Source of the DNA: Cristatella mucedo
Lineage: Eukaryota; Bryozoa; Phylactolaemata; Cristatellidae
Length of the DNA stretch: 64,000 bases
Reading direction: 5' to 3'
Assembly: GCA_009760855.2 (NCBI GenBank)
Contig: WPIO01000104.1
Location: forward strand, 1,246,001 to 1,310,000
The notes under the pieces were generated by a model. The model had not been told where the DNA came from and did not search any database. It saw only the letters and a program-made list of their open reading frames with translations. Position numbers and translations under genes: made by a program. This document shows positions 29,822 to 62,500 of the stretch, piece by piece (within the stretch, counting starts at the first letter, position 1; each line of letters starts with the position of its first letter).

Positions 29822-30378
29822 GCGAATCATTTCAACGGTACTTCCTTTGAAGCAAATTTAAAGTGCCTAGAAAGTGATATGGTTATCTGAAGGCGCTATA
29901 ATCTCCACCAGGCCAAGCATCGTACCGCCTGCTTTTCGGAATCTAACTGTTTACCAATACCTCGTGCAAACCTCAAATTCTTCGGAGACCGTGCATTTAG
30001 TTCGTATGCTCCGAAAGCCTGGAACACCCTCCCGACTTGCGTCACGACATCCCCCTGACTTGACATTTAAAAATAACTTAAAAACGCATCTATTTATGAC
30101 AGAATTTATTGGGTCCGTGTTATTCGTCCTTTATGTAATTATGCGTGCTGGCACTGTGCATGCTGCCACTAACCACACTTGCATGCTGATCCTGTGCGTA
30201 TCACCCCTTGCCATATTATTCTTGTTGCTTATCGAGTAGGATACCACTCACCATTCGATCGTGTTTCCTTCGCAGAAAATGCAAAGTGCCTAGAAAGAGA
30301 TTGAGTTCTCTGAGGGCGCTTTATCAAGTGTATTATCATCGCTATTATTACAATGACAAATGTATTATTATTATTAAC
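29822..30378 (+). repeat. Two stacked LINE-A 3' ends
   Basis: A tail fragment at 29822-29903 abuts a longer copy at 29904-30378. The longer copy has the CCAGGCCAAGCATCGTACCGCC ORF2 end, AAAATAACTTAAAAACGCATC, the 3' tail and (ATT)n. Confidence 0.78.
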
Positions 30379-30401
30379 TGCAAGTGGTACATAAATCCTT
30401 G

Positions 30402-30546
30402 CTGATTAAATAGCCTCTTTTGTATAGCGGCAGAAGAGACTTCACGACTATCACAACCGCTTGCAGTGGCGGTACAGAATCGCCCACCGCAGGAATCGAA
30501 CCCACGACCCCGGGGGCCAAGGTCGTGAAAGCAACCGCCTTACCTA
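30402..30546 (-). repeat. SINE-1 copy lacking the head
   Basis: The minus strand has CCTTGGCCCCCGGGGTCGTG, GGGTTCGATTCC, the body and AGGCTATTTAATCAGC. The GAGCCGTAATGG head is missing, and it sits directly after a LINE-A (ATT)n tail. Confidence 0.8.
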
Positions 30547-30644
30547 ATGTACACTTCAGGTACTCAAAAGGAAAATGGCTGAGCCGCCGGTGCTGACAGT
30601 TGCAGCCCCTGAGGTTCGGCCGGTGTGGCATTAGAACATGCATA

Positions 30645-30757
30645 GCACCATAAGAGAACTTAAATCTCTATCCAGGCGCTTCGCCAATGTCGCACGGCTC
30701 GAGCCCGATACCCCGGTCTTAAAAGCTAGCATACTACCAGTGGGCTAAATCAGAACC
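30645..30757 (-). repeat. SINE-2 copy
   Basis: Tail words AGAGATTTAAGTTCTCTT and GGTGCTATG, with B-box-like CGGGCTCGAGCC, read on the minus strand. The head GATTTAGCCCACTGGTAGTA is diverged. Confidence 0.6.
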
Positions 30758-31197
30758 GCTCGAGGGTTCTCTTCGCTCGTACTCCTACGAGCTCATCTCA
30801 CTGTCCCTGAGCAAAAGCTAGAGAACGGGTTCGTTCTGCGTTCGAGCGACGGCCGCGCGCAAAGAAGTGCTCCAATAGTATGTACGTGCCGACGACTTTT
30901 ATGGGGCGGCATGAGTCCAGCGATTGTACGCTGCCAGGTCTGCGCTAAGTTCCTGCGTAAATCTGATAATTGACTGTGCTGTTATGAATGTATTTCACGC
31001 TTCTCATAACTGGCGCTGATAAGTGATTTCGCTGCGCTTTTATTCTGCCACCGTAGCGCTAGCTCCTCTCAGTTCAGTCATTACCCTTGGTCACCAGTAT
31101 GGTAGCATAGCCGTTATGTCGTCACACAGAAGCGGCATTAGGTGTACACGCTGCCGCGCGCCGGTCTCCGACGGTCGCCGTCAATTCCGACGACTCC

Positions 31198-50249
<19,052 letters not shown>

Positions 50250-51219
50250 CAGCTGCAGGCAGAGCCGACAAAACTTGCAGCAGAGACAGTTCATAAGACG
50301 AGATTCGCATACCTGTCGCCGGCAGTCACTGCCTGGCCGCTCAGCGATCGTTGCTGCATCTGTTCTAAGATGGCGTCCCGGTGTTACGAGCTCGGTGCTG
50401 CCAGCTCCACCGAATTATGTGGCGCAATATCGGCTCTCTTGTGGATTTGTGGTCGACGCTCGCGATCGAATGGCAATATATGTCAATTGTCTTTGTGTCA
50501 ATGCACTGCCTCACTGGCCGTCGCTGCCAAGGTAACTTCAAGGTTGGAGGCTATCTGCAGATTTAGGTTGGCATTCAGCTGCTGTCAATGTGCTTTTCGA
50601 CACATAAATGCTAAGTACTTCTCTGGAGCTCAAGTGGAATCGTTTCTTGGTATCGATCGAATTTAGTGCTAATCGATCGGCATGTTTTGGGGGCCCTGCG
50701 GCGCCTGCTTGCACCTAGTTAGCACAGAAACATGGGAGATGAAATCATCTTTACTACTCACCGTGGTCAATGGTAAGTCTTGTCAAGAAACATATTTGAC
50801 AACTGTCAGTGCAATTTAATTGTGGATAGATTTGCCATAAACCAAGCAGTCATCAAGGAGCAAACCCGTATTGCAAGCACATTATTGTGTTCATACTATG
50901 ATGGCCAACTCAAATTAATAGACTGTTTCAGGTTACATCTCATTAGAAGCTAAACTTAATATTTCTCAATTAAAAGTTGGCTAGCATCTAGAATGCCTCA
51001 TTTCTACAAGCTGGCCATTTGGTCTTGCTGCAGCCGTAGTAGTAGTAGCTGTTTTGGAGTTATCAAATGACAAACAGTGCCGGTCTAGAATTGAGAGCCA
51101 CCAGAACTGTGGGTCACACCGACCTGCTCGATATACGGATGGACAGTGCTGCCACTTAGTTGACACTGCATGTGCCTAAAGATTGCCAACGACGTCGCTC
51201 ATAAGATTTGTGGCTAGTC
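50250..51219. other. ELP2 3' flank
   Basis: Presumed 3' UTR followed by AT-richer unassigned sequence. No clear AATAAA near the stop and no gene recognised. Confidence 0.4.
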
Positions 51220-52385
51220 TGTAAAACTATCACAGGTCTACAGTTTGAAAAGCATGTGCTGCTCACAGACAGTGCTGGCATCGGTAGATGTCTACAATCA
51301 ACCATCTCCTTAACCGCTATCAGGTTAGCTCCTTACCTAGTGATCCTTGTGATGATGTAGCCGATCGCTTGTCTAGCTTCTTTGTCAACAAGAAAGACAA
51401 AATCAGGGACTCCATCCGTATGATGGCAGCGTCCCTCCTGGAATCCTGGACTCGATTCCATGAAGCATCATAATGTCCACATTCAAGGAGGCCACGATGA
51501 CTCATTCTGAGGTTCATAACCAAAACAAAGAAGACAGCTAGACCCTATTCCCACTGTCCCGCTTCTACGATGTATGGATCTGCTGTGCCATACATAACTA
51601 ACATCATAAGTACGTCATTAACCTCAGGTCATGTCCCAGCACCTTTCAAAAAGGCTGTAGTCAGGCCACAACTCAAGAAAGCAACACAAGAAAAGAACAA
51701 CTTCCACCCAGTCTCCCTTCTACCGCTCCTTTATTAAAGACACTGGAACGACTTATGGCAGACCAGCCGAACATCAATATTAACACGTCCTATCTCAGTG
51801 GGAGACTCCACAGTATTGGTGTGAATGGACTAAGATCATCTGAAGTACCTCTGAAATATGGAGTACCTCAGGGCTCCGTGCTAGGTCCTGCTCTTTTCAC
51901 GGTTTATACTCTCCCTCTTGCCGATGTGATTGCCAGGCACGATCTGGGCTTTCACTTCTATGCAGACGACACTCGGTTGTACTTTTGCTTCGATCCCTCC
52001 CAGCCCTCGAGCATGTCGAATTCTCTCAACTACTCCGTTGCTGCAATTATTGCTGCCATCCTCACATGGATGGTAGCAAACTTTCTCAAATTGAATACGA
52101 TAAAAACCAACGTCCTAGTTATAGGCAAAGTGTGATTCAGAAATTGTAAAGGTTAACTCTCAGAATCGGCTCTGCCAGCACATGTCCTGTTGAATCTGAA
52201 CGAAATCTAGGTGTCATTCCAAAGTGACCTTTCATTAGACGACCACATCAGCTTTCAGTCGTCAGCCTACTTTCAGCGACATAACATCGCTAAAATTCGG
52301 GTTGCTTAGGCAGGGATACCACATCTAAATTGGTCCGTGCATTTGTGACATCCCGTTTCGACTTATGTAACTCTCACTGCCTGGG
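51220..52385 (+). mobile_element. LINE-A copy: endonuclease-RT linker and reverse transcriptase palm
   Basis: Pieces in order: NHLLNRYQVSSLPSDPCDDV and ADRLSSFFVNKKDKIRDSI, then a frame with GVPQGSVLGPALFTVYTLPL, FHFYADDTRLYFCFDPSQPS and TWMVANFLKLN. GVPQGSVLGP and YADD are the RT core motifs of CR1/L2-type LINEs. Frames are broken between pieces and the 3' end is lost. Confidence 0.88.
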
Positions 52386-53370
52386 GCCAGCATATGGCTA
52401 GCTGACCTCGGACGGTGCACGTGGTGCACCACGTGGCGCACGGGCATAAAAGCTACCTCTGACCGCACCTCCTTGCTGCCACTCAACTCCTATCGTGCGT
52501 TGCAGTTGCAGAGGAGGCAAATCTGAGTCTGGGGGGAGAGAAGGACCAGGGCACTCACTGTCTGGTTGGCTCCCAAAGAAGCCGGTGCCAAGAAGGGAGA
52601 GGGCGAAAGGGCACTGTTTCCCTGCGATGGAGCAGCCAAGGGAACAGCACATAGCCAAATTAACATGCAAATTAACATGGCCTCTGAGGCAGGGGCAACA
52701 TCGAGGTCGAGGTCGACCCCGGCTAGCCATGCATTTTCACTACGAGCTGAGTGCAAGGTTGTGCGGCTGCCGTGCGCACGTGTTGCTCCTCGACAAGCGA
52801 GCAAAATCTACTCGAACACATACTTCCAGCTTTTGCATGCACGAAAAGGCCTTGTCAAAACATTGATGGTTGAGACAACTGAGGCTGGGCGGGCATCGGC
52901 TAATATCATCGGCGATAGAAAGGTGTTGCTAGGTAACCCTGTCCTCCTCGAGTGCCGTGCCGAAGCTGACAACGCCGCCTGGAGGGACTCGCGCAGCGTG
53001 AGGCTCGCAGCGTCTATGCAAGCGGTGCATCTCGGCTTAGGCTTAAGCGGTGTCTGCTCGCTCGGTAGCACCAACCGCGCGCAGCGCTGGAGGGCTGCAG
53101 CCCACTTGCGCGAGCGCACGGAAATGCACTCTGACATGTGGCCCAATCCCGCGGCCGCCGCTCATGCGCTGCCCACCTCGCTTGCCCACCAGCAGCAGCC
53201 GCCGCACACTCGGCGGCACACTCCGATAGTTCTGCTTTGCCGGATGCGCAGGCCGGAGGATGGGCACATCTGCCTCAAGTCAGGACCGCACGAGCAACCG
53301 AGCGACCGAGACAGGCGGCGCAGATGCTCGCGCACGCTCGAGTAAGAGCGACCCGGAAGCTGCCGCTTCC
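52386..53370. other. Gap between LINE-A copy and SMARCAL1 3' end
   Basis: GC-rich with open frames on both strands, but without a domain or consistent splice pattern. A palindromic GCACGTGGTGCACCACGTG word sits near 52420. It may include the SMARCAL1 3' UTR. Confidence 0.4.
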
Positions 53371-53522
53371 TCAGGATGTCGTGCGTCGCTTTTTGAAAGC
53401 CGACTCCTCGCCCGTGTCCTCGACGTCGTCTAGGGCGGCGCCTCTGGACGGATGGACGGCCGTGAAGAACTTGAGCAGCCCGCTGTCTTGCCGGCTGTCT
53501 GGCACCTTGTCGCCGAAAGATC
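53371..53522 (-). CDS. SMARCAL1: SMARCAL1 last exon
   Basis: Acceptor TTTTTTGGCAAAG, phase 1 in. Reads [20 protein letters not shown] and ends [18 protein letters not shown] with TGA. The acidic stretch followed by KKRR resembles the end of vertebrate SMARCAL1. Confidence 0.72.
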
Positions 53523-56500
53523 CTTTGCCAAAAAATAAACACGGAAACCGTCGACCGACCGGAAACCGTAGGCCGGCTGAAGGAAGGCCCAAGCTGTCTT
53601 ACGCACGCACACACTTGCGTCGCGCCTGCGCAAGAGAAGGCAGCCCGCGCATGCGCTCGCGAGTCTCACGTCCGGCTCCGGAAGCGCTGCCATTGCTGCC
53701 GTCGCTGCTGCTGTTCTCGCCTTCGTGCTCAGCTTCCAGAAGCTTCATCATCGCTCTCTGATCGTGCTCCTGCAAGAGAGTGGTGACAGCTGCACGGGCA
53801 AGCCGCCGCAGCGCCTCGCACGTGGCGAAACTTGCAGAAAAGCGGTCTAGCTGGCGTCTGCTCAACGGACGGGCGCAAAAGCAGACACGTGACACCTGCC
53901 ATGCAACCACGTGACACCACGTGTGTGGACCAGCGCTCCCGAGAGCACACTTCGAGAGGCGCTCGCACGGACTCAGGTCCGAGCTGGGGTTGTCTGCGCG
54001 AGAACGAGAAATTGAGAACCAGTACGAGACTCGCTGCCGGCCAAGCTTTTGAGGATCCTTTACCACAGGAAGCGGAAGTGGCAGCAGCGCAATGCTGCTC
54101 GAAGCTGCAAGCCTCGCGAGGCAAAGCCTGGCACTTACTTTAATATGCAACGTGTCCTCTGAAAAGTTGTCTCTCGAGAGGCCGGCCTCTCCTAACGTCC
54201 TCAGCTTCCTGACTATTATGGGCCTACGGAAAGGAGCGAGAGAGACACGAGAGAAATGAGAAGAGGGCACAAGCGATCCTCGCTGTGAGCCTTGCTCGGC
54301 CGCCATTCAGCCCGCACCGCCACCGCGAGGCCCCGCTCCCGTCGAATACACTCGCCACTGACGCGGCTGTAGCGTCTCGGTCGGCTGCAGCGGCTTCACG
54401 GCCGCAGACACGCTGGGTTCCGAGGTCAAGGTCGAGGCGCCACGGTGAGCCCTTGCACCTACCCCACCTCCTCGGGGCATACCTCGGAGCAGCGTATCGC
54501 GGTTCGTCGTGGAGAGGTGGAGTTGTCTACCCTCGCAGTCGAGTTTTCACCCTGCTCTCCTCTCCTTTTCAAGCCCTCGAGCCTATCACTCCTTTTACCG
54601 ACAGATCGGCCAAGGTTGGCGCTCAAACGAGTCTGGACTGGTTGGTGGCGAGTCTGCGTCGCGTCGCCCCGCCCCCTTGTGTCGTCGGAGCAGCACGAGC
54701 TCACGTGTGCCACGATCCGGGGGCGGGGCCACGTCAGCAAGGCAAAGCCAAACATTGAATGCTCTGACTGGTGGGAAGATATTCGGCAGTCAGCAAATAA
54801 CTGCAACAGTGGCATTACACGGCTTTAAATGCACCAAGCAATGGCTGCAGTAGCAGTGACGTCACTGCAGAAGAACCGACAAGAAACCATCGAAGAGCCA
54901 GTCACGTGACCGAGACCAACAACGGCCGTGTGACACGTGACCAAACACTCGGCTGCTGCTGAGGAAGAGCAGGGCGAAGAGGAGGAGGAGGCAGCAACTC
55001 GACCAGAAAAAAAAAACAGTTACACTCGACAGCCCCCCCTTTCAAATAATGGAAGTGTAATAGAGCAAATATTACAAAAATCCAGCAAAAGCTCTCATCA
55101 TTAGTCAAGCCACACTGACGGATGGCCGGGCTCTGCAGAGAGGCGGAGGATTGGTATGCTAGCCCCCCCCCCATAGCGTGCGGTCACGTGCACTGGAAAC
55201 CGGTGAGCCCCGTGTAAAAAAAAAAGTAATAGTGATTCATTTGTATAGCGCCCCAAGAGAACTTAATCTCTATTCAAGGGCTTCCCATGTGCCTCAGGGC
55301 TCGAGCCAACGACCTCGGCCTCAGACGGACTTTGGTCGGGGTGAAAGTCAAGCTAAATTACTGTCTTCTTTCACGATTCTAAAGTCAAGCTATTTACTCA
55401 GCCCTATTTACCTCTCTTTCTGGTATTGTTTTTACGCTCAAGTCATGCCAAGCTGCAAAGGCCGACTGAGTGAGCACCCGGGACTCAGCTCCTGATCGCT
55501 CTGCAGCGCACAGAAATGGCCATGTGTGTGTGTGGGGGGGGGGGGCGGCAGACAATCTTGTGCCTAGACCCAAATCGCGTACCACAGGTAGTCGTCAGCC
55601 GTGTGCTTGGCGACGAGGTACTGCACGCCGACGCAGTCCTTCTGCCCGATGCGATGGGCGCGGTCTTCAGCCTGGGCCAATATCTGCAGAATAGAAGCCA
55701 AACCAACTGTGTCGCCTAGCGACTCGAGCGTCCATCACATTTCAGCTCTGGAGAAGGGAATCGCCACGTCCACTCTCATAACCTTCACTATGAGAACAGC
55801 CGGATGCAATGCAGCATCGACCGCAGCATATGACACTCGCTAGCACTCGTGCGCACACAATTGCACAAACACAAATGCTTAGCATTGTGCCTCGAACCAA
55901 ACCCAAATCCTTTGGAGACCGCGCCTTTAGTTCATATGCTCCCAAAGCCTAGAACTCTCTTCCGACTAACATCACGATATCTCCTAACTCGACGACATTT
56001 ACAAAGAGGTTAAAACACGTCCCTCATAGCATTTGCAGGGTCCATCTGATTCGTCCTTTGTCTGCTCATGCATAAGTGTGCATGCTGCCACTAATCATGC
56101 CATGCATGCTGACCCTGTGCATGCTGCCACTAATCATGCACTACCGTATGCTTCCTTTCCAGCATAGGAAAGACATGGGAGGGAACATGCAAGGGCGCTT
56201 GCCGAGCAGGCAAATACGCGATGCGCAAGGCTAACTTGCCGAGGCAACGTCAGCGCAACAGTGGCAGCAGGGACAACTCCTGGAGCTACAACAAGGCTCA
56301 GCGAGGACGCTGCACACCGAGGCAGCATCCGAAACGCAGATGGTCTTCCCCCAATGGAAAACCGCTCTCGACGGCGCTTACCCCGGGATTCCAGAAGAGC
56401 TCTGCAAAGATGACGAGCGACGCACTCGTCATGTTGATGCCGGCGTTGGCAGCCAAAATGGACAGCAGGGCGACCCGAACGCTGCTGTCGTTCTGGAAAC

Positions 56501-59500
56501 GCTCGCACGCCGTGGCTCGATCGCGAGCCGGCGTCCGGCCGTCGATTCGAACGTACTCGCAGCGCTACAAGGCAAGGCGCAACCCGGCTGACATTGCACG
56601 CATTGAGCTGGCAAATCAATTGCGCGAGAATGCATGCAGTGGCGATGGCGGCACGAGCGCCCTGTGGACATCAGAGCTGGCAGCCTCCAGGATGGTGGCA
56701 GAGTTGGCAGGAGAGCAGGAACAGGAGCAGCTGCATTGGCTTGCCAAAGTCACTACCTCAATTTCAGGCTGCCGCTGAAGTCCGTTTAATGGCAGCAAAA
56801 TTTGTTTAGGCCTGTTGCATCGACTGGGCTCGGTCGCAGGAAAAGTGAAATGTGCAGTGTGAGACACACACACGCACGCACACACACACACACACAGACA
56901 TATGCCGCCGTTTAATCAGCTAACCTGAACAATTCACTTTATATATATATATATGTGTGTCTGTGTGTGTGTGTGTGTGTGTCTCGCTCGCCCACTACTG
57001 GCTACGAGGCACGTCAGCCGGTTTATGACGATGCTGGCGCTCTTGATGCTGGCTACAACTGCCGGCATACCTCGGCCGGGAGAGGGACAGTGCACAAGTC
57101 TGTTTGCTTGTGCTTCTGCAGGAGTATACTTGAAGGCCGTTGGCTCGAGAGCAGTCCTATTTTTATCGATTGTCTCTTTTTATAGCTTCCCATTTACCTG
57201 GTGTCACAGCATGCTGGCCTCGGCGGCAGCTTAGACTCTCAGCCAGTAGCTTTGCTAGACGATACTAATGAGCTCACCCATGCTGCTGCCACTGACTGCT
57301 GATTTGGGTGGACTTTAGTAGTGGCTCCGAGGCTGCCCCCACTGCCGAGCCTACCCTGTACAGAGCCTTGTGATAGCCCACTTTTCAAGATTAGAGGTGT
57401 ATCCAAAGGCTGATGGCATTAATAATTAGCCACCGGATAATTCACAGGTGCTGGTGGCCACGGTTGCACATAGGTCGCTCTTTGGAGCAGGGCGGGAGGT
57501 GGGTGCATCCGGACCGAATCCTCCGGAGCTGCCGCAGGCTTCCCCCAAATGAAAGGCAAGAGCTGCAAAGAGTCCTACGACAAGAGACAGCAAGGGGAGT
57601 GGCCAGCCTTGACAGCGGGCAATCGCATCAAATCTGGCAAAAGATCTGATCGTAGGCCGTGACAGCAGCAAGGCACTGAGCGCGGGCATCCAGATGCGAG
57701 GTAATAGTAATAACAATAACAATAAGTTATAATAAGCACACACAATAAGTATAAATAAGCACACACACACACACACACTCACACACACACACCAACGTTC
57801 GGAGCCCTCGGAGGGAGGGTGCGGGCACTAGCCGCACTGCCATGGCGAACGGAAGCAGATATTTTCTGTAGATTCTGAAAGCGCACACTCGTGTTACGAT
57901 CTCAATCCTTTGTCCCGCGAATGTGGTACAGGCTTCGAAGCACGACCTCGGTACGCGCTGATAAGCGAACGCTGCAAGCAAAGCAGAAGTAGGAGGCGGC
58001 TCACCTGTGATGCTACGGCATTCTCTAAAGCATCCAGCACCTCTTGATGATGAGCGAAAACCAGAAACTTTCGGTCGCACTCCAGAAGGTCCACCACGTA
58101 CTCACTTCAAAGAACGATGGCAGCAACGATGCCAGAGCGAATGCGCTCGAAGGCGGTTGCCAGCTGCCACCGGGCGAGCTGGGAAGGGGGCGGAGCAGCA
58201 GCAGCTGCACCCTGTTCCCCCCCTATGAGTCGGCCGTCAGAGAAAGCGGACCTCAGCAGCACAACACGGACGGAGTACGCATGCTGACAATGCTGACACA
58301 TTGAACTCGGGCTTAAGGAAGTTATGCATCCAGCCAAAATCTAACATGGCAGCCAAAATCTAACATGGCAGCCAAAATCTAACATGGCAGCCAAAATCTA
58401 ACATGGCAGCCAAAATCTAACATGTGACCTCTATTCGAGGCTCCAACTACAACCCACCAAAAGAAAGCACAAGAGCTCTGCATAATACGATCGTCAGGTA
58501 ATCTGCATCTACTGATCGTCAGATGATCTGCACGATCGTCAGGTAATGTTGACCTTTTTGCTTTACACGTTTACTGGGTGGAAGTCTACTCTACTATTGG
58601 AAGAGAAGGATTGAGACAGAGATTTCCAAAAAAGGAAGGCCGATCCATCGCCATGTGTTTGCAAAGTAAAAAAAATACAAACGCTCAAACCCAGGAGCAC
58701 AAACCCAGTGGCAGTAGCTGCAGCCAGTAGTTCCTGCAGCCAGAATCCCAGCCCTCACACGGACAGCCAGCCAACTGTGCCACTGCTAAACCGTTTAGCA
58801 TCGGCTTGCCCTATGGCTAGGCTACGCCATCTCGGTTAGTCGGCAGTGCCCCGCCTCCTGCATCTCTCTCAGTACTAGTCAACTTTCACTTTATGATCAA
58901 GGCCTATCGTGGCGGCAGCAGCCAGATGTTGGAATTAGTCCGTCGAGTCAGCCTAGTGCCACTTCAGTGTCAGCTCATGAGACAAGCAGGTTTCATGCCT
59001 GCTACACTCACGCTTGCACGATTCAGCTCGATGGCTCCCCCTGCCGATCCCGGACCCACGAAGTGCAGGCAAAGCAAGGCGATTCATTTCAGCCAATCTG
59101 CTGCAGTACTGCTGCCGACTCTCCTTGGAGCGCCCTCTTTTTGGCTGCCAGGTTAACCTGCCACCCCAGCTGCAGCTGACAATCTTCTCTCCCTTCCTCT
59201 GATGCTTCCTCAGCTTTCACCCGTTTTGCAGGATATGGCCATTGTATACTGACAGAGAGCCCTACCCCTCCCCTGACTTCAAATGCCATGCAGGCAACCA
59301 TTGGTGAGCCGTGATGGCACACTAGGTAAGGTGGTTGCTTTTCACGACCTCAGTCCCGAGGTCGTGGGTTCGATTCCTGCATCGGTGGGCGATCTTTAAT
59401 CGCCACTGCAAGCGGTGGTGATAGCCGTAAAGACTCTTCTGTCGCTATACAAAAGAAGCTGCTGAATCAGCTGGCATTTTTCAGTCACGTGCTCAGTGCC

Positions 59501-62500
59501 TTGGCAGAGTGGACACGTGTGTTCGAGAGCTGACTCCACCACTGCTGGCAAGTCGAGCAGCAGCCGGTAACTCGGCAGCGGTCAAGCATCTATCGCCAAG
59601 GTCACTCGGTGCTGGCAGATGCACTCATGGCTCTACCACTGCCGAAGAGGTCAAGAGACCGATCAGACAGCAATGCACGGCCACATGGTTCTCCAGTGCT
59701 TGCTGTAAGTAAGCTCGAGCGGCAAAATCTCAAGCCTAGCTGAAGGGCCCACGGCGAACGCCCGGCATGGTGGCTTATAAACGAGAATAAGCTGGAATAC
59801 TCTAGAATGCGTGCGGCACAATCCATATGCCTGAGCTGCGACGTGGTGGTTCGACCGCGCAGATGCGCTGCTGCTGCTGCTCTGTAAAAAAAAGCCAGTC
59901 ACCGATGGGTAGATACGGTGGTTCGTTTTCACTGTGCACCACAAAGCTTCTGCACCTATTGCATTAGCCCCTGAGGACTCAGCTTGTTGACCTTCTTGCA
60001 AAGCACTAACGAGTTGCTTTGCAGGAAATAAGCTTAGCAGGAGCAAGTAAAATACATTCCCCGACTTGACGATATTTAAAATGAGCCTCAATTACCGCCA
60101 GTTCCTAACAGTCGTTACTCCCCAAGTTTGCATTATCCTTTCGTGTGCACATGTGTGCTGAACTAGGGCACACTATCACTACCCAATTGAATGATTCCTT
60201 TCTTGCACAAGTGCCTAGAAAGAGGTTTCGCTCATTGGGCCAATACACATCTTTATTGCTATTACGGCTGTCATTATCCAAATAGGTCAACATGTGGCTA
60301 CTAGATAGATATATTGAATAAAAAAATAAATGACCAATGAATGACTTATTTGGATTATAATAGCATACATATGTCATACATGTGGCTACTAGAATGATAG
60401 ATCAGCATGCACTGCACTGCAGTGCACTGCATTGATAAATGTACAGTCTTCTTTAAAGAGGCTGACTACTTTTTCATTTTCTGTCATATGCAGTAATCAC
60501 GACGACTTAAGCACAACGTGGAGAGATACGGTGAAGATAATGGAGAGTATGCATGCGATTCCATTATTAAGTCTTGCAAATGTAGCTGAACATACGATGG
60601 AGAAGTAGTCGGATAGTCCTGCTTTGATCCTGCCCTCTCAGTGAACGAGTAGGGAGTATAAATGAAAAACATAATAAAAAAAATAAAAATATGTAATATA
60701 AATCATTTTCGATACATCAAAAACACGATACAAACAGAGAAAGCCAGCTGGACCAGATGCAGGCTGATTTGTGCGTCATGGAACATACTTGATACAAGTC
60801 AATTGTATCACTAATCGTGTGCGCTTTGCCACGATAGTCAAGCATATAGGTATCTGAGGCTGTACAAAGAAGATCTTTAAAAGTAATGCAATAAAATGTT
60901 ATAGAAAATCTTTAGAATGTATCATAGAAAATCTTTAGAATGTATCTCTGTCTGTAATACTGCAAAGCCACAAATACTAAATATGCAATACAGTTTTATA
61001 TAGCGCACTCAAAGCCTTGACGGCTTTCGGGATGCATGCGGCAACCAACTGAATTCATCTCGCAAGATTCATAGGAGGCAACAGCAGAAGATATCGAGCA
61101 ACGATCACAGAGAGATAGCAGTTACGACAAGCAATCGTACTTTGCTTTTGTTGTTAATCATTTGCTCGCGCCATATATCGAAACCGCCTTGTCGCCTGAA
61201 CGGCGCTTAATGTGTAAGGAGGCAAGACTCGTTTTGAATCAACCTTAACTGTTTCTGCCCAGAAACGCTGTAGCGAGTCAGCTAGGCAGCAGCGAATTTG
61301 AACGAAGCTCGCTGTGTTTGGCTTACTCGGACCGACGCGCTATGTTGGCAGCCTGACATGTCTCGCCAGGAGCAGCTGCCAGGAGCGGCTGCCGCTCGGG
61401 CAAGATTTCCCCAGTTTTGCATCGCATCTTTGTTCCATTGAGAACGGCTTGTAACTAACCAACTTGCTCTCTGAGAGGGATAGAGACTAAAACAGGATCT
61501 AAAGCTGGCTTTCCTTCTGCTGCCCTCCCTCCTTCCCCCCCCCCGTTTGTCACAGCAGAGAGCTCCCGACTAATCGCGAGTGCAGGCTCTTCGTTCCACT
61601 GCGCACACTTTGCATTGAACTCGAGTCATTCTGCTGACCACTGCAGGTCCACGAGGGGGCGATGCCCCCCCCTAAGGAACAGGGCCTCTGCAGTACAACC
61701 GTCAGTGGTCTTTGCTGTTCTCACGCATGCAGGCAGGGTACCACGCCGAGGGCTCAGCGCACGGAAGCTGAAGAGACGCACGGGCTAGCGCTGGGGCGCC
61801 GACAAGGAGAGGCAAACAAAATGGCCACAGCTCACGGTGGCCAACGCATCAGCGAGCGTGCACTCACACGACAGCCTTCACCTTTGCTGCGCCCGTGTCG
61901 TGGAAGTAGGTGAGCAGTGCGCTGCGTTGATCGGCAGAGCCCTGACGAAATGACAGCGCCATTCATGCACACCCGGGCTCAGATCATGCGGCAGCAGAAG
62001 AAGCAGCAGCAGCAACGATGAAGGTGGCAGCAGCAGCAGGATGAAGTGGCACGTGACCGGGCGGGAACAGCCCGGTTATGAAGGAGGAGGTTGGAAGGGG
62101 AGCCGGCTACAACAGACAGGGCAGGTAGGCTGGAGCTGCTGCTGCGAGACCACATCGGCTGCTGCGCAGGTGGCTCTCTCAGCATGTCGGTGACGGCCAA
62201 GGTCACCTTGAGGATCGTCTGCTCCAGGCGCTTGGCGCCGAGCCGCAGCATCTGATCGCTGCCGGCGTTGACGAGGTGTGGATCGAGTGTGATGACCTGT
62301 CGCGTCTTAGCCGGCAGCTGGCTCAGCACCTCCGCCTTCGTCCGCCTGCAAGCAGGAAGGACAGATCAGGAAGGCCAGATGCCCGATCATAGGCAACGTC
62401 ACCCGCGGCGCGTCCTCGCAGACCCAGGCGGTGGCGGCCACATGATTTCTCTTTCGCTCGCACTATGCACATCGAGTCTGCACACATCGAGCGGCGCAGT

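Noticed and set aside
52566-53345. Open frame of 260 codons on the + strand near the SMARCAL1 end.
   Set aside because: The composition is mixed, there is no domain, and it overlaps antisense frames of similar length. Such frames are common in this GC-rich DNA.
53599-53669. Read-through end of SMARCAL1 (RETRERMRG...).
   Set aside because: A GTGAGA donor at 53669 in phase 1 joins an exon with an acidic-KKRR C-terminus that resembles the known protein end.
57426-57788. Possible extra SMARCAL1 exon on the minus strand.
   Set aside because: Flanking exons 58005-58104 and 56382-56564 join in phase 0 with a natural protein sequence, and this frame has no helicase motif.
58330-58425. Direct repeats considered as a CRISPR-like array.
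   Set aside because: The units are contiguous 19-mers without spacers in an animal intron, so this is a plain tandem repeat.
61662-61913. Plus-strand open frame of 84 codons.
   Set aside because: It is antisense to a SMARCAL1 exon and has no domain.
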